The translations under genes were made by a program, and so were the position numbers. The notes beneath the pieces are model-generated. The model did not search any database, was not told the origin of the DNA, and saw only the letters and a list, made by a program, of their open reading frames with translations. This document shows, piece after piece, positions 8,405-15,765 of a DNA stretch of 23,892 nucleotides; position 1 is the first letter of the stretch, and each line of letters opens with the position of its first letter. The DNA lies in the NCBI GenBank assembly GCA_002436185.1, contig DJKX01000073.1, positions 1 through 23,892 on the forward strand. The letters are read 5' to 3'. Source of the DNA: Fidelibacterota bacterium UBA6531. GTDB lineage: Bacteria > Fidelibacterota > Marinisomatia > Marinisomatales > TCS55.

Positions 8405-8446
8405 AACAGCAAATATCACTCCGCGTACGGAGGATTTCTAGCTGTT
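8405..8446 (-). promoter_or_regulatory. Hairpin in the rng 5' leader
   Basis: An interrupted inverted repeat spans the leader. AACAGC (8405-8410) pairs with GCTGTT (8441-8446), AAAT (8411-8414) with ATTT (8434-8437) after a 3-nt bulge, and CTCCG (8419-8423) with CGGAG (8428-8432) around CGTA. Fifteen base pairs in total lie about 45-87 nt before the rng start. A weak promoter upstream on the - strand (TTGAAA at 8507-8502, TACATA at 8485-8480, 16-bp spacer) would include this hairpin in the transcript. In E. coli the rne leader carries a hairpin for autoregulation; a parallel role here is only inference. Confidence 0.4.
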
Positions 8447-8507
8447 ATGTAGGGTTAGAAGGGTTGAAGGAGGGAAAAATATGTAAAATTCTTGTTTTTT
8501 GTTTCAA

Positions 8508-8620
8508 AAAAAATCCTTGTAAAAAAACTATTAGTTAGCCTTCGTTTCTTCCTAACCAACTGGTGCAAAATTACCTGTTTTAGGGAGTCTGAGCAAGATA
8601 ATTGTCTGCTATGTGATTTG
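8508..8620. other. Gap stretch between rng and metH control regions, no feature seen
   Basis: This part of the 381-bp divergent gap holds no open reading frame of interest and no strong hairpin. There are short A/T runs and a small ACCA-AC-TGGT palindrome near 8560. It probably carries upstream promoter elements for one or both genes, but I can point to none. Confidence 0.3.
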
Positions 8621-8650
8621 TTGAAAAATGTTAGATTTATTGTGTAAAAT
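8621..8650 (+). promoter_or_regulatory. Candidate sigma70-type promoter for metH
   Basis: TTGAAA (8621-8626) and TAAAAT (8645-8650) are 18 bp apart, and TGTG just before the second hexamer resembles an extended -10 element. Transcription would start near 8657, almost at the first base of the riboswitch P1 stem. That gives a leader consisting of little more than aptamer plus terminator. The fit between predicted start and aptamer edge supports the call. FCB sigma factors can use different consensus sequences, so this is moderate evidence only. Confidence 0.45.
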
Positions 8651-8654
8651 TGCC

Positions 8655-8707
8655 CTGTCGTGATTTGGCCCTATTGCCGCGACATAAAAGAATGGTGCTA
8701 AAAAGGA
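8655..8707 (+). promoter_or_regulatory. SAM-II class riboswitch aptamer upstream of metH
   Basis: The segment carries the SAM-II signature in order: GTGATTT in the first loop, CC-x-TATTGC, the P1 3' arm followed by ATAAA, and GTGCTAAAAAGGA at the 3' end. P1 pairs TGTCG (8656-8660) with CGACA (8680-8684). The pseudoknot pairs TGCC (8675-8678) with GGTG (8694-8697), including wobble pairs, and CCT (8670-8672) with AGG (8704-8706), which also covers the purine-rich Shine-Dalgarno-like AAGGA. SAM-II RNAs bind S-adenosylmethionine and repress methionine genes, which matches the downstream metH. The related SAM-V class shares the core but fits the loop less well. Identified by eye, not by covariance model. 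Confidence 0.85.
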
Positions 8708-8712
8708 TTTAT

Positions 8713-8737
8713 CCCCGGTTTAGCATCGGGGTTTTTT
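8713..8737 (+). terminator. Intrinsic terminator/attenuator between riboswitch and metH
   Basis: CCCCG (8713-8717) pairs with CGGGG (8727-8731) around a 9-nt loop, followed directly by six T residues (8732-8737). metH starts at 8741, so the T-run ends 3 nt before the ATG. The loop TTTAGCA (8719-8725) is exactly complementary to TGCTAAA (8696-8702) in the riboswitch 3' arm. That pairing extends by G-T and G-C to 8694-8702 with 8719-8727. The alternative pairing would act as an antiterminator that SAM binding prevents. The mechanism is inferred from mutually exclusive pairing. Confidence 0.75.
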
Positions 8738-8740
8738 ATT

Positions 8741-11700
8741 ATGAAAAAAGTGAAAAAAATATTCAATAATCGCATAATGATTTTAGATGGTGCCATGGGG
8801 ACTATGGTGCAGTCTTATCAATTATCAGAAGCAGATTTCCGAGGAGATCGATTCAAAGACCATTCCTGTGATGTAAATGGGAATAACGATTTATTGTGTT
8901 TGAGTCGACCCGATGTAGTAAGTGAAATCCATAAAGCCTATTTTGATTCCGGGGCAGACATTGTAGAAACCAATACGTTCAACGCCAACGCTATTTCTCA
9001 AGCAGATTATTCCATGGAAGACTTGGCATATGAGATTAATCTCGAAGCATCCAAAATTGCCAAATCCGTAGCAAAAGAATATGCAGATAAGCCCAGATTT
9101 GTGGCTGGTGCATTGGGACCCACGAATCGAACTGCTTCAATGAGCCCAGACGTGAATGATCCGGGATTTCGAAATATTACGTTTGACGAACTGAAAAATG
9201 CATATTTTGATCAAGCAAAAGGTCTTTTAGATGGTGGTGTAGATTTATTTTTAGTTGAAACTGTGTTTGATACCCTGAATTGTAAAGCGGCACTTTTTGC
9301 AGTCAGGACACTATTGGAAGAGCACGGCGTTGATATTCCAATTTTAGTTTCAGGTACAATTACGGATGCAAGCGGTCGTACCCTATCCGGGCAAACGGTT
9401 GAGGCTTTTTGGCATTCCATTCGCCATGCAAATTTATCAGCTGTGGGGCTTAACTGTGCTTTAGGTGCTGAACAAATTCGCCCTTGGTTGGATGAGCTTT
9501 CTACGATTGCGGATATTCCAGTTTTTGTCTATCCCAATGCCGGGTTACCCAATGAATTTGGTGAATACGATGAATCCCCAGAATCCATGGCAGATATCAT
9601 TAAAGAATTTGCTAAAAGTGGATTGATGAATTTGGTCGGTGGATGCTGCGGGACAACGCCGGCACACATTAAAGCGATTACGGAGGCAATTGAAGGTATC
9701 AAGCCCAGAGAAATTCCTGAAATTGATACGCTCACAAAATTAAGCGGACTTGAACCGGTTACTATTCGCCCGGAGAGTAATTTTGTGAATATTGGCGAAA
9801 GAACCAATGTTACCGGTTCGGCCAAATTCCGAAGACTGATTTCCGAAGACAATTATGAAGAAGCTTTGTCTGTTGCTCGGCAGCAAATTGAAAATGGTGC
9901 TCAAATTATTGATGTGAATATGGATGAAGGATTGCTTGAGTCTGAACAAGCCATGGAAACATTTTTACGATTAATTGCTTCAGAACCGGATATTGCCAAA
10001 GTACCCGTCATGGTGGATTCATCCAAATGGTCTGTGCTGGAAGTCGGTCTGAAAAACTTACAGGGTAAGGGCATTGTGAATTCAATTTCCATGAAAGAAG
10101 GAGAAGCTGAATTTATTCGCCAAGCAAAACTTATTAAAAAATACGGCGCTGCTGTAATCGTTATGGCGTTTGATGAAGAGGGGCAAGCCGATAGTTATAA
10201 TCGAAAAGTAGAAATTTGTACAGAAGCATATAAAATATTGACGGAAAAAGTTGGTTTTGCTGTCGAAGATATCATTTTTGATCCAAATATTTTTGCTGTG
10301 GCTACTGGTATTGAAGAGCATAATGAATATGCCAAAGATTTTATTAATGCAGCTAAAACCATTAAAGAAACATTACCCGGAGTTCATATAAGTGGAGGTG
10401 TGTCCAATCTTTCTTTTTCCTTTCGGGGAAATAACGGCGTTCGGGAAGCCATGCATTCTTCATTTTTATACCACGCCATCCAAGCAGGGATGGATATGGG
10501 AATCGTAAATGCAGGGCAGCTCACTGTTTATGATGATATTGCACCGGATTTAAAAGAACGGGTGGAAGATGTATTATTCAATCGTCGGGAAGATGGGACC
10601 GAGCGTCTTGTGGAAATTGCCGATGAATATCGCGGTGTTAAAAAGTCAGAGAAAAAAGATTTATCCTGGCGGAAAATATCTGTTGAAGAACGATTGAGTC
10701 ATGCATTGGTAGATGGAATTACGGATTTTGTGGTGAAAGATACAGAAGAAGCTCGGCAAAAATATGACCACCCGATACATGTGATCGAAGGTCCGCTCAT
10801 GGATGGGATGAATTTGGTGGGAGACTTGTTTGGTGCCGGGAAAATGTTTTTGCCTCAAGTCGTGAAATCTGCGCGTGTAATGAAAAAAGCAGTGGCACAC
10901 CTTTTACCATTTATTGAAAAAGAAAAAAATGAATTAGGTCTCACGGGCAAATCTAATGGCAAAATTGTCATGGCAACCGTTAAAGGCGATGTCCATGATA
11001 TTGGCAAAAATATTGTAGGTGTTGTGTTGGGATGCAATGGCTATGATATTATTGATCTCGGCGTCATGGTACCGTCGGATAAAATCCTTTCAACAGTCAA
11101 AGCAGAAGGTGCAGATATTATAGGATTATCCGGATTAATTACGCCCAGTTTGGATGAAATGGTTCATGTGGCCAGCGAAATGGAACGTCTCAACTTGGAT
11201 ATTCCCCTTATAATTGGCGGTGCCACAACCAGCCGAAAACATACAGCTGTGAAGATTGAAGAAAATTATTCCGGACCTACTGTTCATGTGATTGATGCAT
11301 CTCGTGCGGTAGGTGTTGTGAGCAAACTATTGAATGGGGAAGAAAAAGATTCATTTGTCGCAGAAATTCGCACCGATTTTGCCAAGATTCGGGAAGCCCG
11401 TGCAAAAGGGTCAAAGCTGAAACGGCTCAATATTGAAACAGCAAGATCAAGAAAATTTCAAATTGACTGGGATCAATATCAAGTGCCAACCCCGAATTTT
11501 CAAGGTGTAAAAGTTTTTGATGATTATCCATTGGATGAGTTGGTGAACTATATTGACTGGTCACCTTTTTTCCATGCATGGGAATTAAAAGGCGTTTACC
11601 CAAATATATTATCGAATGACAAATGTGGAGTTGAAGCGCAAAAACTTTATGATGATGGTCAAGCTTTGTTAAAAAGAATTATGACTGAAAAATTATTAAT

Positions 11701-12280
11701 GGCAAAAGGTGTGATTGGAATTCACTCTTCCTATGCAGAAAATGAATCTGTATTCGTAGATGGTTTCAATTTCGAATTTCCTCGACAAACCGTTGATAAA
11801 GGTGCGAACAAAAATAATTATTGCTTATCAGATTTTATTGCTCCGAAAGATGATTTTATCGGCACATTTGCTGTAACCACCGGACATGGGATAGAAGCTT
11901 TGGTAAAGGAATTTGAAGATCAACAAGATGATTACAATGCCATCATGGCCAAAGTACTGGCAGATCGATTGGCAGAAGCATTTGCGGAACGGTTGCATGA
12001 AAGAGTACGGAAAGAATTCTGGGGATATGATTCAGATGAACAATTGAATAATGAATCATTAATAAAGGAAAAATATCAAGGTATTCGTCCTGCTCCGGGT
12101 TACCCTGCTTGTCCGGATCACGCCGAAAAAGATAAGATCTGGAAACTATTGAATGTGGAAGAAAATACAGGAATTTCTTTAACGGAAAGTCGTGCCATGT
12201 ATCCTGCTGCATCCGTCAGTGGATGGTACTTTTCTCATCCCGAATCCAGATATTTTTCAGTGAGTGAAATTGACGTATAA
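8741..12280 (+). CDS. metH: Cobalamin-dependent methionine synthase
   Basis: MetH transfers a methyl group from methyltetrahydrofolate to homocysteine through methylcobalamin, in the cytoplasm. The 1179 residues hold all four modules. The homocysteine domain (1-320) has zinc ligands Cys239, Cys302 and Cys303. The pterin domain spans about 345-605. The B12 cap and binding domain (about 645-870) has DVHDIG with the cobalt-ligand His752 and GGATTS. The AdoMet activation domain (about 895-1179) has RPAPGYPACPDH (1116-1127) and SRAMYPAASVSGWYF. Length is close to the E. coli enzyme. The ATG directly precedes the conserved ILDGAMGTM segment. No Shine-Dalgarno site lies at normal distance; AAGGA is over 30 nt upstream, beyond the terminator hairpin. 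Regulation by SAM is expected from the leader. Confidence 0.98.
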   Translation: MKKVKKIFNNRIMILDGAMGTMVQSYQLSEADFRGDRFKDHSCDVNGNNDLLCLSRPDVVSEIHKAYFDSGADIVETNTFNANAISQADYSMEDLAYEINLEASKIAKSVAKEYADKPRFVAGALGPTNRTASMSPDVNDPGFRNITFDELKNAYFDQAKGLLDGGVDLFLVETVFDTLNCKAALFAVRTLLEEHGVDIPILVSGTITDASGRTLSGQTVEAFWHSIRHANLSAVGLNCALGAEQIRPWLDELSTIADIPVFVYPNAGLPNEFGEYDESPESMADIIKEFAKSGLMNLVGGCCGTTPAHIKAITEAIEGIKPREIPEIDTLTKLSGLEPVTIRPESNFVNIGERTNVTGSAKFRRLISEDNYEEALSVARQQIENGAQIIDVNMDEGLLESEQAMETFLRLIASEPDIAKVPVMVDSSKWSVLEVGLKNLQGKGIVNSISMKEGEAEFIRQAKLIKKYGAAVIVMAFDEEGQADSYNRKVEICTEAYKILTEKVGFAVEDIIFDPNIFAVATGIEEHNEYAKDFINAAKTIKETLPGVHISGGVSNLSFSFRGNNGVREAMHSSFLYHAIQAGMDMGIVNAGQLTVYDDIAPDLKERVEDVLFNRREDGTERLVEIADEYRGVKKSEKKDLSWRKISVEERLSHALVDGITDFVVKDTEEARQKYDHPIHVIEGPLMDGMNLVGDLFGAGKMFLPQVVKSARVMKKAVAHLLPFIEKEKNELGLTGKSNGKIVMATVKGDVHDIGKNIVGVVLGCNGYDIIDLGVMVPSDKILSTVKAEGADIIGLSGLITPSLDEMVHVASEMERLNLDIPLIIGGATTSRKHTAVKIEENYSGPTVHVIDASRAVGVVSKLLNGEEKDSFVAEIRTDFAKIREARAKGSKLKRLNIETARSRKFQIDWDQYQVPTPNFQGVKVFDDYPLDELVNYIDWSPFFHAWELKGVYPNILSNDKCGVEAQKLYDDGQALLKRIMTEKLLMAKGVIGIHSSYAENESVFVDGFNFEFPRQTVDKGANKNNYCLSDFIAPKDDFIGTFAVTTGHGIEALVKEFEDQQDDYNAIMAKVLADRLAEAFAERLHERVRKEFWGYDSDEQLNNESLIKEKYQGIRPAPGYPACPDHAEKDKIWKLLNVEENTGISLTESRAMYPAASVSGWYFSHPESRYFSVSEIDV

Positions 12281-12872
12281 AGAAGATAATCCCCAATTTT
12301 GGGAAGACATTTATTTAGAAGAAGATGCGGGATGGGATTTGGATGGACCTACACCTATATTTGATAAAATTGCTGATGATTTAACACCAGGGAAATTGTG
12401 TATCATAGGCTGTGGGCGTGGGTATGACGCCATCATGTTTGCTCAAAAAGGTTTTGATGTGACCGCAATTGATTTTGCTCCCTCGGCGATTAATGCGGTA
12501 AAGAGTTTAGCTCTTGAAGTAAAGGTTAGTGTGAAAACATTCGAAAGTGATATTTTTGATTATTCTAAAGAATGGGAAAACACCTTCGATTATGTAATTG
12601 AACAAACATGTTTCTGTGCAATAAATCCTTCTCGGCGAATGAATTATGAAATGGTTGTGAAAAGAATGTTAGTCACCGGCGGAAAACTTATTGGACTTTG
12701 GTTTCCTTTGGATAAATCTTTGAAAGAAGAGGGCCCTCCATGGGGAACAACTATTGATGAAGTAAAATCTATTTTCAATCATGACTGGAAAATAGAAAAA
12801 GAAGAATTCCCTGAATTATCCATAGAACCACGGAAAGGGAGAGAAAAACTGATTATATTTAAAAAGAATTAG
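12264..12872 (+). CDS. TPMT-like SAM-dependent methyltransferase
   Basis: The 202-residue product is a class I methyltransferase of the thiopurine methyltransferase-like group. The opening NPQFWEDIYLEEDAGWD, then GPTPIF, is typical of that group. Motif I is IIGCGRGYD (47-55) and the acidic residue after strand 2 is Asp70 (VTAIDFAPSA). The GTG start at 12264 overlaps the metH end by 17 nt and gives the expected N-terminus. The gene should therefore be translated with metH and share its SAM-responsive leader. Relatives methylate thiols, selenium or tellurium compounds, or other small nucleophiles. The true substrate here is unknown. No signal peptide is present. Confidence 0.85.
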   Translation: MKLTYKEDNPQFWEDIYLEEDAGWDLDGPTPIFDKIADDLTPGKLCIIGCGRGYDAIMFAQKGFDVTAIDFAPSAINAVKSLALEVKVSVKTFESDIFDYSKEWENTFDYVIEQTCFCAINPSRRMNYEMVVKRMLVTGGKLIGLWFPLDKSLKEEGPPWGTTIDEVKSIFNHDWKIEKEEFPELSIEPRKGREKLIIFKKN

Positions 12873-12920
12873 TCTTATAACACATTTTCCCACTTTATTT
12901 TTTACACTAACTTCGACGCC

Positions 12921-13703
12921 ATGAATTCAGATTTAAATATAGCTATTAGTGCTGCCAAAGAAGCCAGCACTCTGATAATGAATTACTATAAAGCCGATTA
13001 TGAAATTCGAGATAAAGGGTATCATAATCCAGTTACAACTGCCGACAATGCAGCCGATTCAAGATTGAAAGAAATACTGATGGAAGCTCATCCAGATTAT
13101 GGATGGCTCTCGGAAGAAACAGTAGATTCTCCAGATCGTCTTTCAAAAAAACGTGTTTGGGTGGTTGATCCATTGGACGGAACAAAAGAATTTATCGAAG
13201 GTGTTCCCCATTTTGTGGTAAGTGTTGCACTGGTTGAAAATGGCGAACCGATTGTTGGTGTTCTTTATAATCCAGTGACAAAAGAAATGTTTACAGCCGC
13301 AAAAAGTGAGGGAGCATTTTTAAATGATGCCCCCATTTTGTGTGCCACCAAGGAAAATGTTAGTGAAATGGTCATTTTAAACAGCCGTTCAGAAACGCGC
13401 CGTGGACTCTGGGAGCCTTATGATGGTATATTTGGTAAACTGAAAGCTATCGGTTCTGTGGCATATAAATTGGGATTAACGGCAGCAGGGAAAGCAGACA
13501 TTTTTGCTTCACTTCGTCCTAAAAACGAATGGGACATTTGTGCAGGAAATTGTATTATTAATGAGGCCGGCGGAAAACTTATCGATCTAAATGGTGAGCA
13601 AAGACTATATAATCAGAAAAACACCTTAATTTCTCCCGGTTTAGTAGCCGGCGAAACAAATGCTGTAGATAAGACTTTTAAAATTTTAACAGGAAATAAT
13701 TAA
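12921..13703 (+). CDS. cysQ: 3'(2'),5'-bisphosphate nucleotidase CysQ
   Basis: CysQ removes a phosphate from 3'-phosphoadenosine 5'-phosphate, the by-product of sulfate assimilation and sulfotransfer, and so prevents its build-up. The 260 residues carry the inositol monophosphatase-family metal site: Glu65 in WLSEETVD, Asp83, Asp86 and Gly87-Thr88 in VVDPLDGTKEF, and Asp205 in EWDICAG. The segment SRSE near 155 and the ending fit CysQ better than SuhB. Other substrates, such as inositol phosphates, cannot be excluded. The ATG at 12921 gives a normal N-terminus. thyX begins 2 bp after the stop, so the genes form an operon. Confidence 0.9.
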   Translation: MNSDLNIAISAAKEASTLIMNYYKADYEIRDKGYHNPVTTADNAADSRLKEILMEAHPDYGWLSEETVDSPDRLSKKRVWVVDPLDGTKEFIEGVPHFVVSVALVENGEPIVGVLYNPVTKEMFTAAKSEGAFLNDAPILCATKENVSEMVILNSRSETRRGLWEPYDGIFGKLKAIGSVAYKLGLTAAGKADIFASLRPKNEWDICAGNCIINEAGGKLIDLNGEQRLYNQKNTLISPGLVAGETNAVDKTFKILTGNN

Positions 13704-13705
13704 AA

Positions 13706-14665
13706 ATGACAAAAATACCAGAAGATGCCATCAAATGTTTAGATAAAGGATTTGTCCGACTTGTGGATTCTATGGGTGGAGACGACGCCATTGTTCAATC
13801 CGCACGAGTGAGTTATGGACAGGGAACCAGCAAAGTTTCCCAAGATCGAGGCTTGATCCGCTATCTTATGCGCCACCGCCACACGACACCTTTTGAAATG
13901 GTGGAATTCAAGTTCCATTGCAAAATGCCAATTTTTGTTGCCCGGCAATGGGTGCGTCACCGTACGGCCAATATTAATGAATATTCTTTACGCTATTCTG
14001 AAGCACGGGATGAATTCTATTATCCGGATCCGGAACATATCCAGTTTCAGAGCGCCTTGAATAAACAAGGCCGTTCGGGAGAAGTTCCTGAAGAGTTGAA
14101 ACAAAAAGTATTGGAATATTTTAAGGAAAATTCTGAACGTAGTTTTGCCATGTATTCTGAATTAAATGAAGCCGGGGTTGCTCGTGAACTGGTTCGTTCT
14201 CTTCTACCGGTGAATCTGTATACAGAATGGTATTGGAAAAATGATCTGCACAATTTGCTCCATTTCATCGGATTGCGCTCTGATAGTCATGCCCAATATG
14301 AGATTCGTGTTTTTTCCGATGCCATGGCTGAGTCTGTTAAGAAAGTAGCACCATTTGCATGGGAAGCGTATCAAGATTATGTTGTTCATGGTATGCGTTT
14401 TTCACGGATTGAACAAGGCATATTGGAAAAACAACTTCCGCCTCGTGTGGTGGATGACATTGTAGAAGATATTGCTTACCAAATAACAGCAACGCTTCAT
14501 AAAGGTAAACCAAGGGACGAAGCGGATATTTACCCATTGTATCAAAAGCAGGGTGGATCTGATTCAGAAGAAGATTTCATGTTGAAGTGGAGTTCCGGTG
14601 AAATCGAAACAAGCAATGTACGAGAACTACGGGAATTCAAAGAAAAGCTAATTTCATTAAAATAA
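13706..14665 (+). CDS. thyX: Flavin-dependent thymidylate synthase ThyX
   Basis: ThyX makes dTMP from dUMP using methylenetetrahydrofolate, FAD and NADPH, replacing ThyA. The signature lies at 84-97, RHRTANINEYSLRY, matching the RHRxx(S/N)xNExSxRY motif; Asn at the sixth position also occurs in alphaproteobacterial ThyX. A second conserved stretch, LPVNLYTEWYWKNDLHNLLHFI with LR, binds nucleotide and flavin. At 319 residues it is longer than the ~220-residue Thermotoga type and has a C-terminal extension, as other long forms do. It uses the same folate pool as MetH nearby. It lies between cysQ and radC, with gaps of 2 and 9 bp. Confidence 0.96.
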   Translation: MTKIPEDAIKCLDKGFVRLVDSMGGDDAIVQSARVSYGQGTSKVSQDRGLIRYLMRHRHTTPFEMVEFKFHCKMPIFVARQWVRHRTANINEYSLRYSEARDEFYYPDPEHIQFQSALNKQGRSGEVPEELKQKVLEYFKENSERSFAMYSELNEAGVARELVRSLLPVNLYTEWYWKNDLHNLLHFIGLRSDSHAQYEIRVFSDAMAESVKKVAPFAWEAYQDYVVHGMRFSRIEQGILEKQLPPRVVDDIVEDIAYQITATLHKGKPRDEADIYPLYQKQGGSDSEEDFMLKWSSGEIETSNVRELREFKEKLISLK

Positions 14666-14674
14666 CACATAACC

Positions 14675-15352
14675 ATGAGCACTTCGAAAAATGACGGGCA
14701 TCGTCAACGACTCCGTGAAAAATTTCTGACAAAAGGACTTAATGGTTTTCATGATTACGAAATAATCGAACTTTTACTTACTTTAGGAACTCCTCGTTCC
14801 GATTGCAAACAGCCGGCTAAAGATGCACTGAAAAAGTTTGGTTCTCTAAAGGCTGTTTTAGAAGCGGATCCAAAAGAACTAAAAACAATTAAGGGAATTG
14901 GGAACAATAATATTTTTGGTCTCAAATTGTCTCAAGAGGTAGCACGAAAATATTTAGCAGATCGAATTATTGATATGGATTATATCCGATCATCTGAAGA
15001 TGTATTAGATTATTTGCGCCATAATCTTCGAGATAAAAGTCAGGAAATATTTATGGTGATTTACCTTAATGGTCGCAATCAGATTCTAAAAATGGAAACA
15101 CTTTTTGAAGGCACATTGAATACATCTGCAGTATACCCCCGTGAGGTGATCAAGAGAGCGTTGGAAAATGATGCCTCTGCTTTGGTTCTTGTTCATAATC
15201 ATCCCAGTGGAAACCCAAACCCAAGTCAAGATGATTTAACCATTACCAAAAAATTACAGGACGCAGTAAAAACCATTGATATCTATATACATGACCATTT
15301 AATAATTGCAGGAAATGATATGTATTCATTTGCTGATCACGGGTTGATATGA
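14675..15352 (+). CDS. radC: RadC/UPF0758 family protein (JAMM domain)
   Basis: The 225-residue protein has an N-terminal helix-hairpin-helix-like region (about 40-95, with LKTIKGIGNNN) and a C-terminal JAB1/MPN+ metalloprotease-like domain. The zinc motif is complete: His174 and His176 in VHNHPSGNP, Ser184, and Asp187. The family was once linked to DNA repair, but the original radC mutation lies elsewhere, and the molecular role is still uncertain. The start at 14675 gives the usual N-terminus. The gene ends in ATGA shared with the next reading frame, a DUF1905 fragment. Confidence 0.93.
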   Translation: MSTSKNDGHRQRLREKFLTKGLNGFHDYEIIELLLTLGTPRSDCKQPAKDALKKFGSLKAVLEADPKELKTIKGIGNNNIFGLKLSQEVARKYLADRIIDMDYIRSSEDVLDYLRHNLRDKSQEIFMVIYLNGRNQILKMETLFEGTLNTSAVYPREVIKRALENDASALVLVHNHPSGNPNPSQDDLTITKKLQDAVKTIDIYIHDHLIIAGNDMYSFADHGLI

Positions 15353-15480
15353 AGAAATTCAAAACAAAACTTATTACTTACGATATTTCCGGCGCGTGGA
15401 CATTTTTGACTGTTCCATTCAATGTGGAAAAAGAGTATGGTTCAAGAGCGAAAATTCAAGTGAAAGGTACAATAGATGGT
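15349..15480 (+). pseudogene. 5' fragment of a DUF1905-family gene, cut at the junction
   Basis: The ATG overlaps the radC stop as ATGA, which points to genuine translational coupling. Residues 1-44 match the first half of DUF1905, a small beta-barrel domain often linked to YdeI-like proteins: a GAWTFLTVPF segment, the Phe-Asn-Val-Glu step, then KIQVKGTIDG. The family would go on for about 40 more residues from here. Instead the frame runs antisense through the GH5 fragment gene and stops at 15579 with no DUF1905-like sequence. The last family-like codon is 15478-15480. The product, if made, would be a broken domain with a meaningless tail. Confidence 0.7.
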
Positions 15481-15765
15481 TGTCTTCCAGTTTTCTTTCA
15501 GCCAGACGACCACTTCTGGCGTATAATAGCGTTCCCCGCCCCAATTGTCATTACTCCAGAAAAAACTGTTTCCTGCTAGAGCAACAGCAGCACCATTTTT
15601 GTTGACAATGCTATTATTCTCTACCTGCAAAAGACCGTGTATATCTACTACTGTGGTATCGGAAATAATTTCATTGGTCTCTTGGTCGTTATTTTCATCC
15701 TTGCAGGAAAAGATAATTGAACCAAGCATAATGAATGTGAATAATTTTAAACTGTCCATGGGCAT
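15475..15765 (-). pseudogene. 5' fragment of a GH5 endoglucanase lipoprotein gene, cut at the junction
   Basis: The frame begins at 15765 in TAATG overlap with the previous GH5 gene, or at 15759 (third residue). A lipoprotein signal ends at Cys21 (SIIFSC). Residues 39-97 match the start of a GH5 TIM barrel: DIHGLLQVENNSIVNKNG, then SFFWSNDNWGGERYY and VVVWLKENWKTTI. A full GH5 would continue with the VRAAMG-type strand and the two catalytic Glu about 80 and 170 residues later. Here the homology stops at 15475 and the frame runs on antisense to the DUF1905 fragment, ending at 15442. The product cannot be catalytic. It is the last gene of the glucanase cluster. Confidence 0.72.

Noticed and set aside
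8452..8474. G-rich tract (GGG, GGG, GG, GGG) as a possible G-quadruplex
   Set aside because: One run has only two G residues and nothing else supports a role; likely chance in a purine-rich stretch.
9211..12212. Minus-strand frames of 60-107 residues inside metH
   Set aside because: All are shadows of the metH frame with no recognisable motif or ribosome site.
13949..13999. Asn in place of Ser in the ThyX signature as an unusual variant
   Set aside because: The same RHRTAN form is known from other ThyX proteins, so it is a normal variant.
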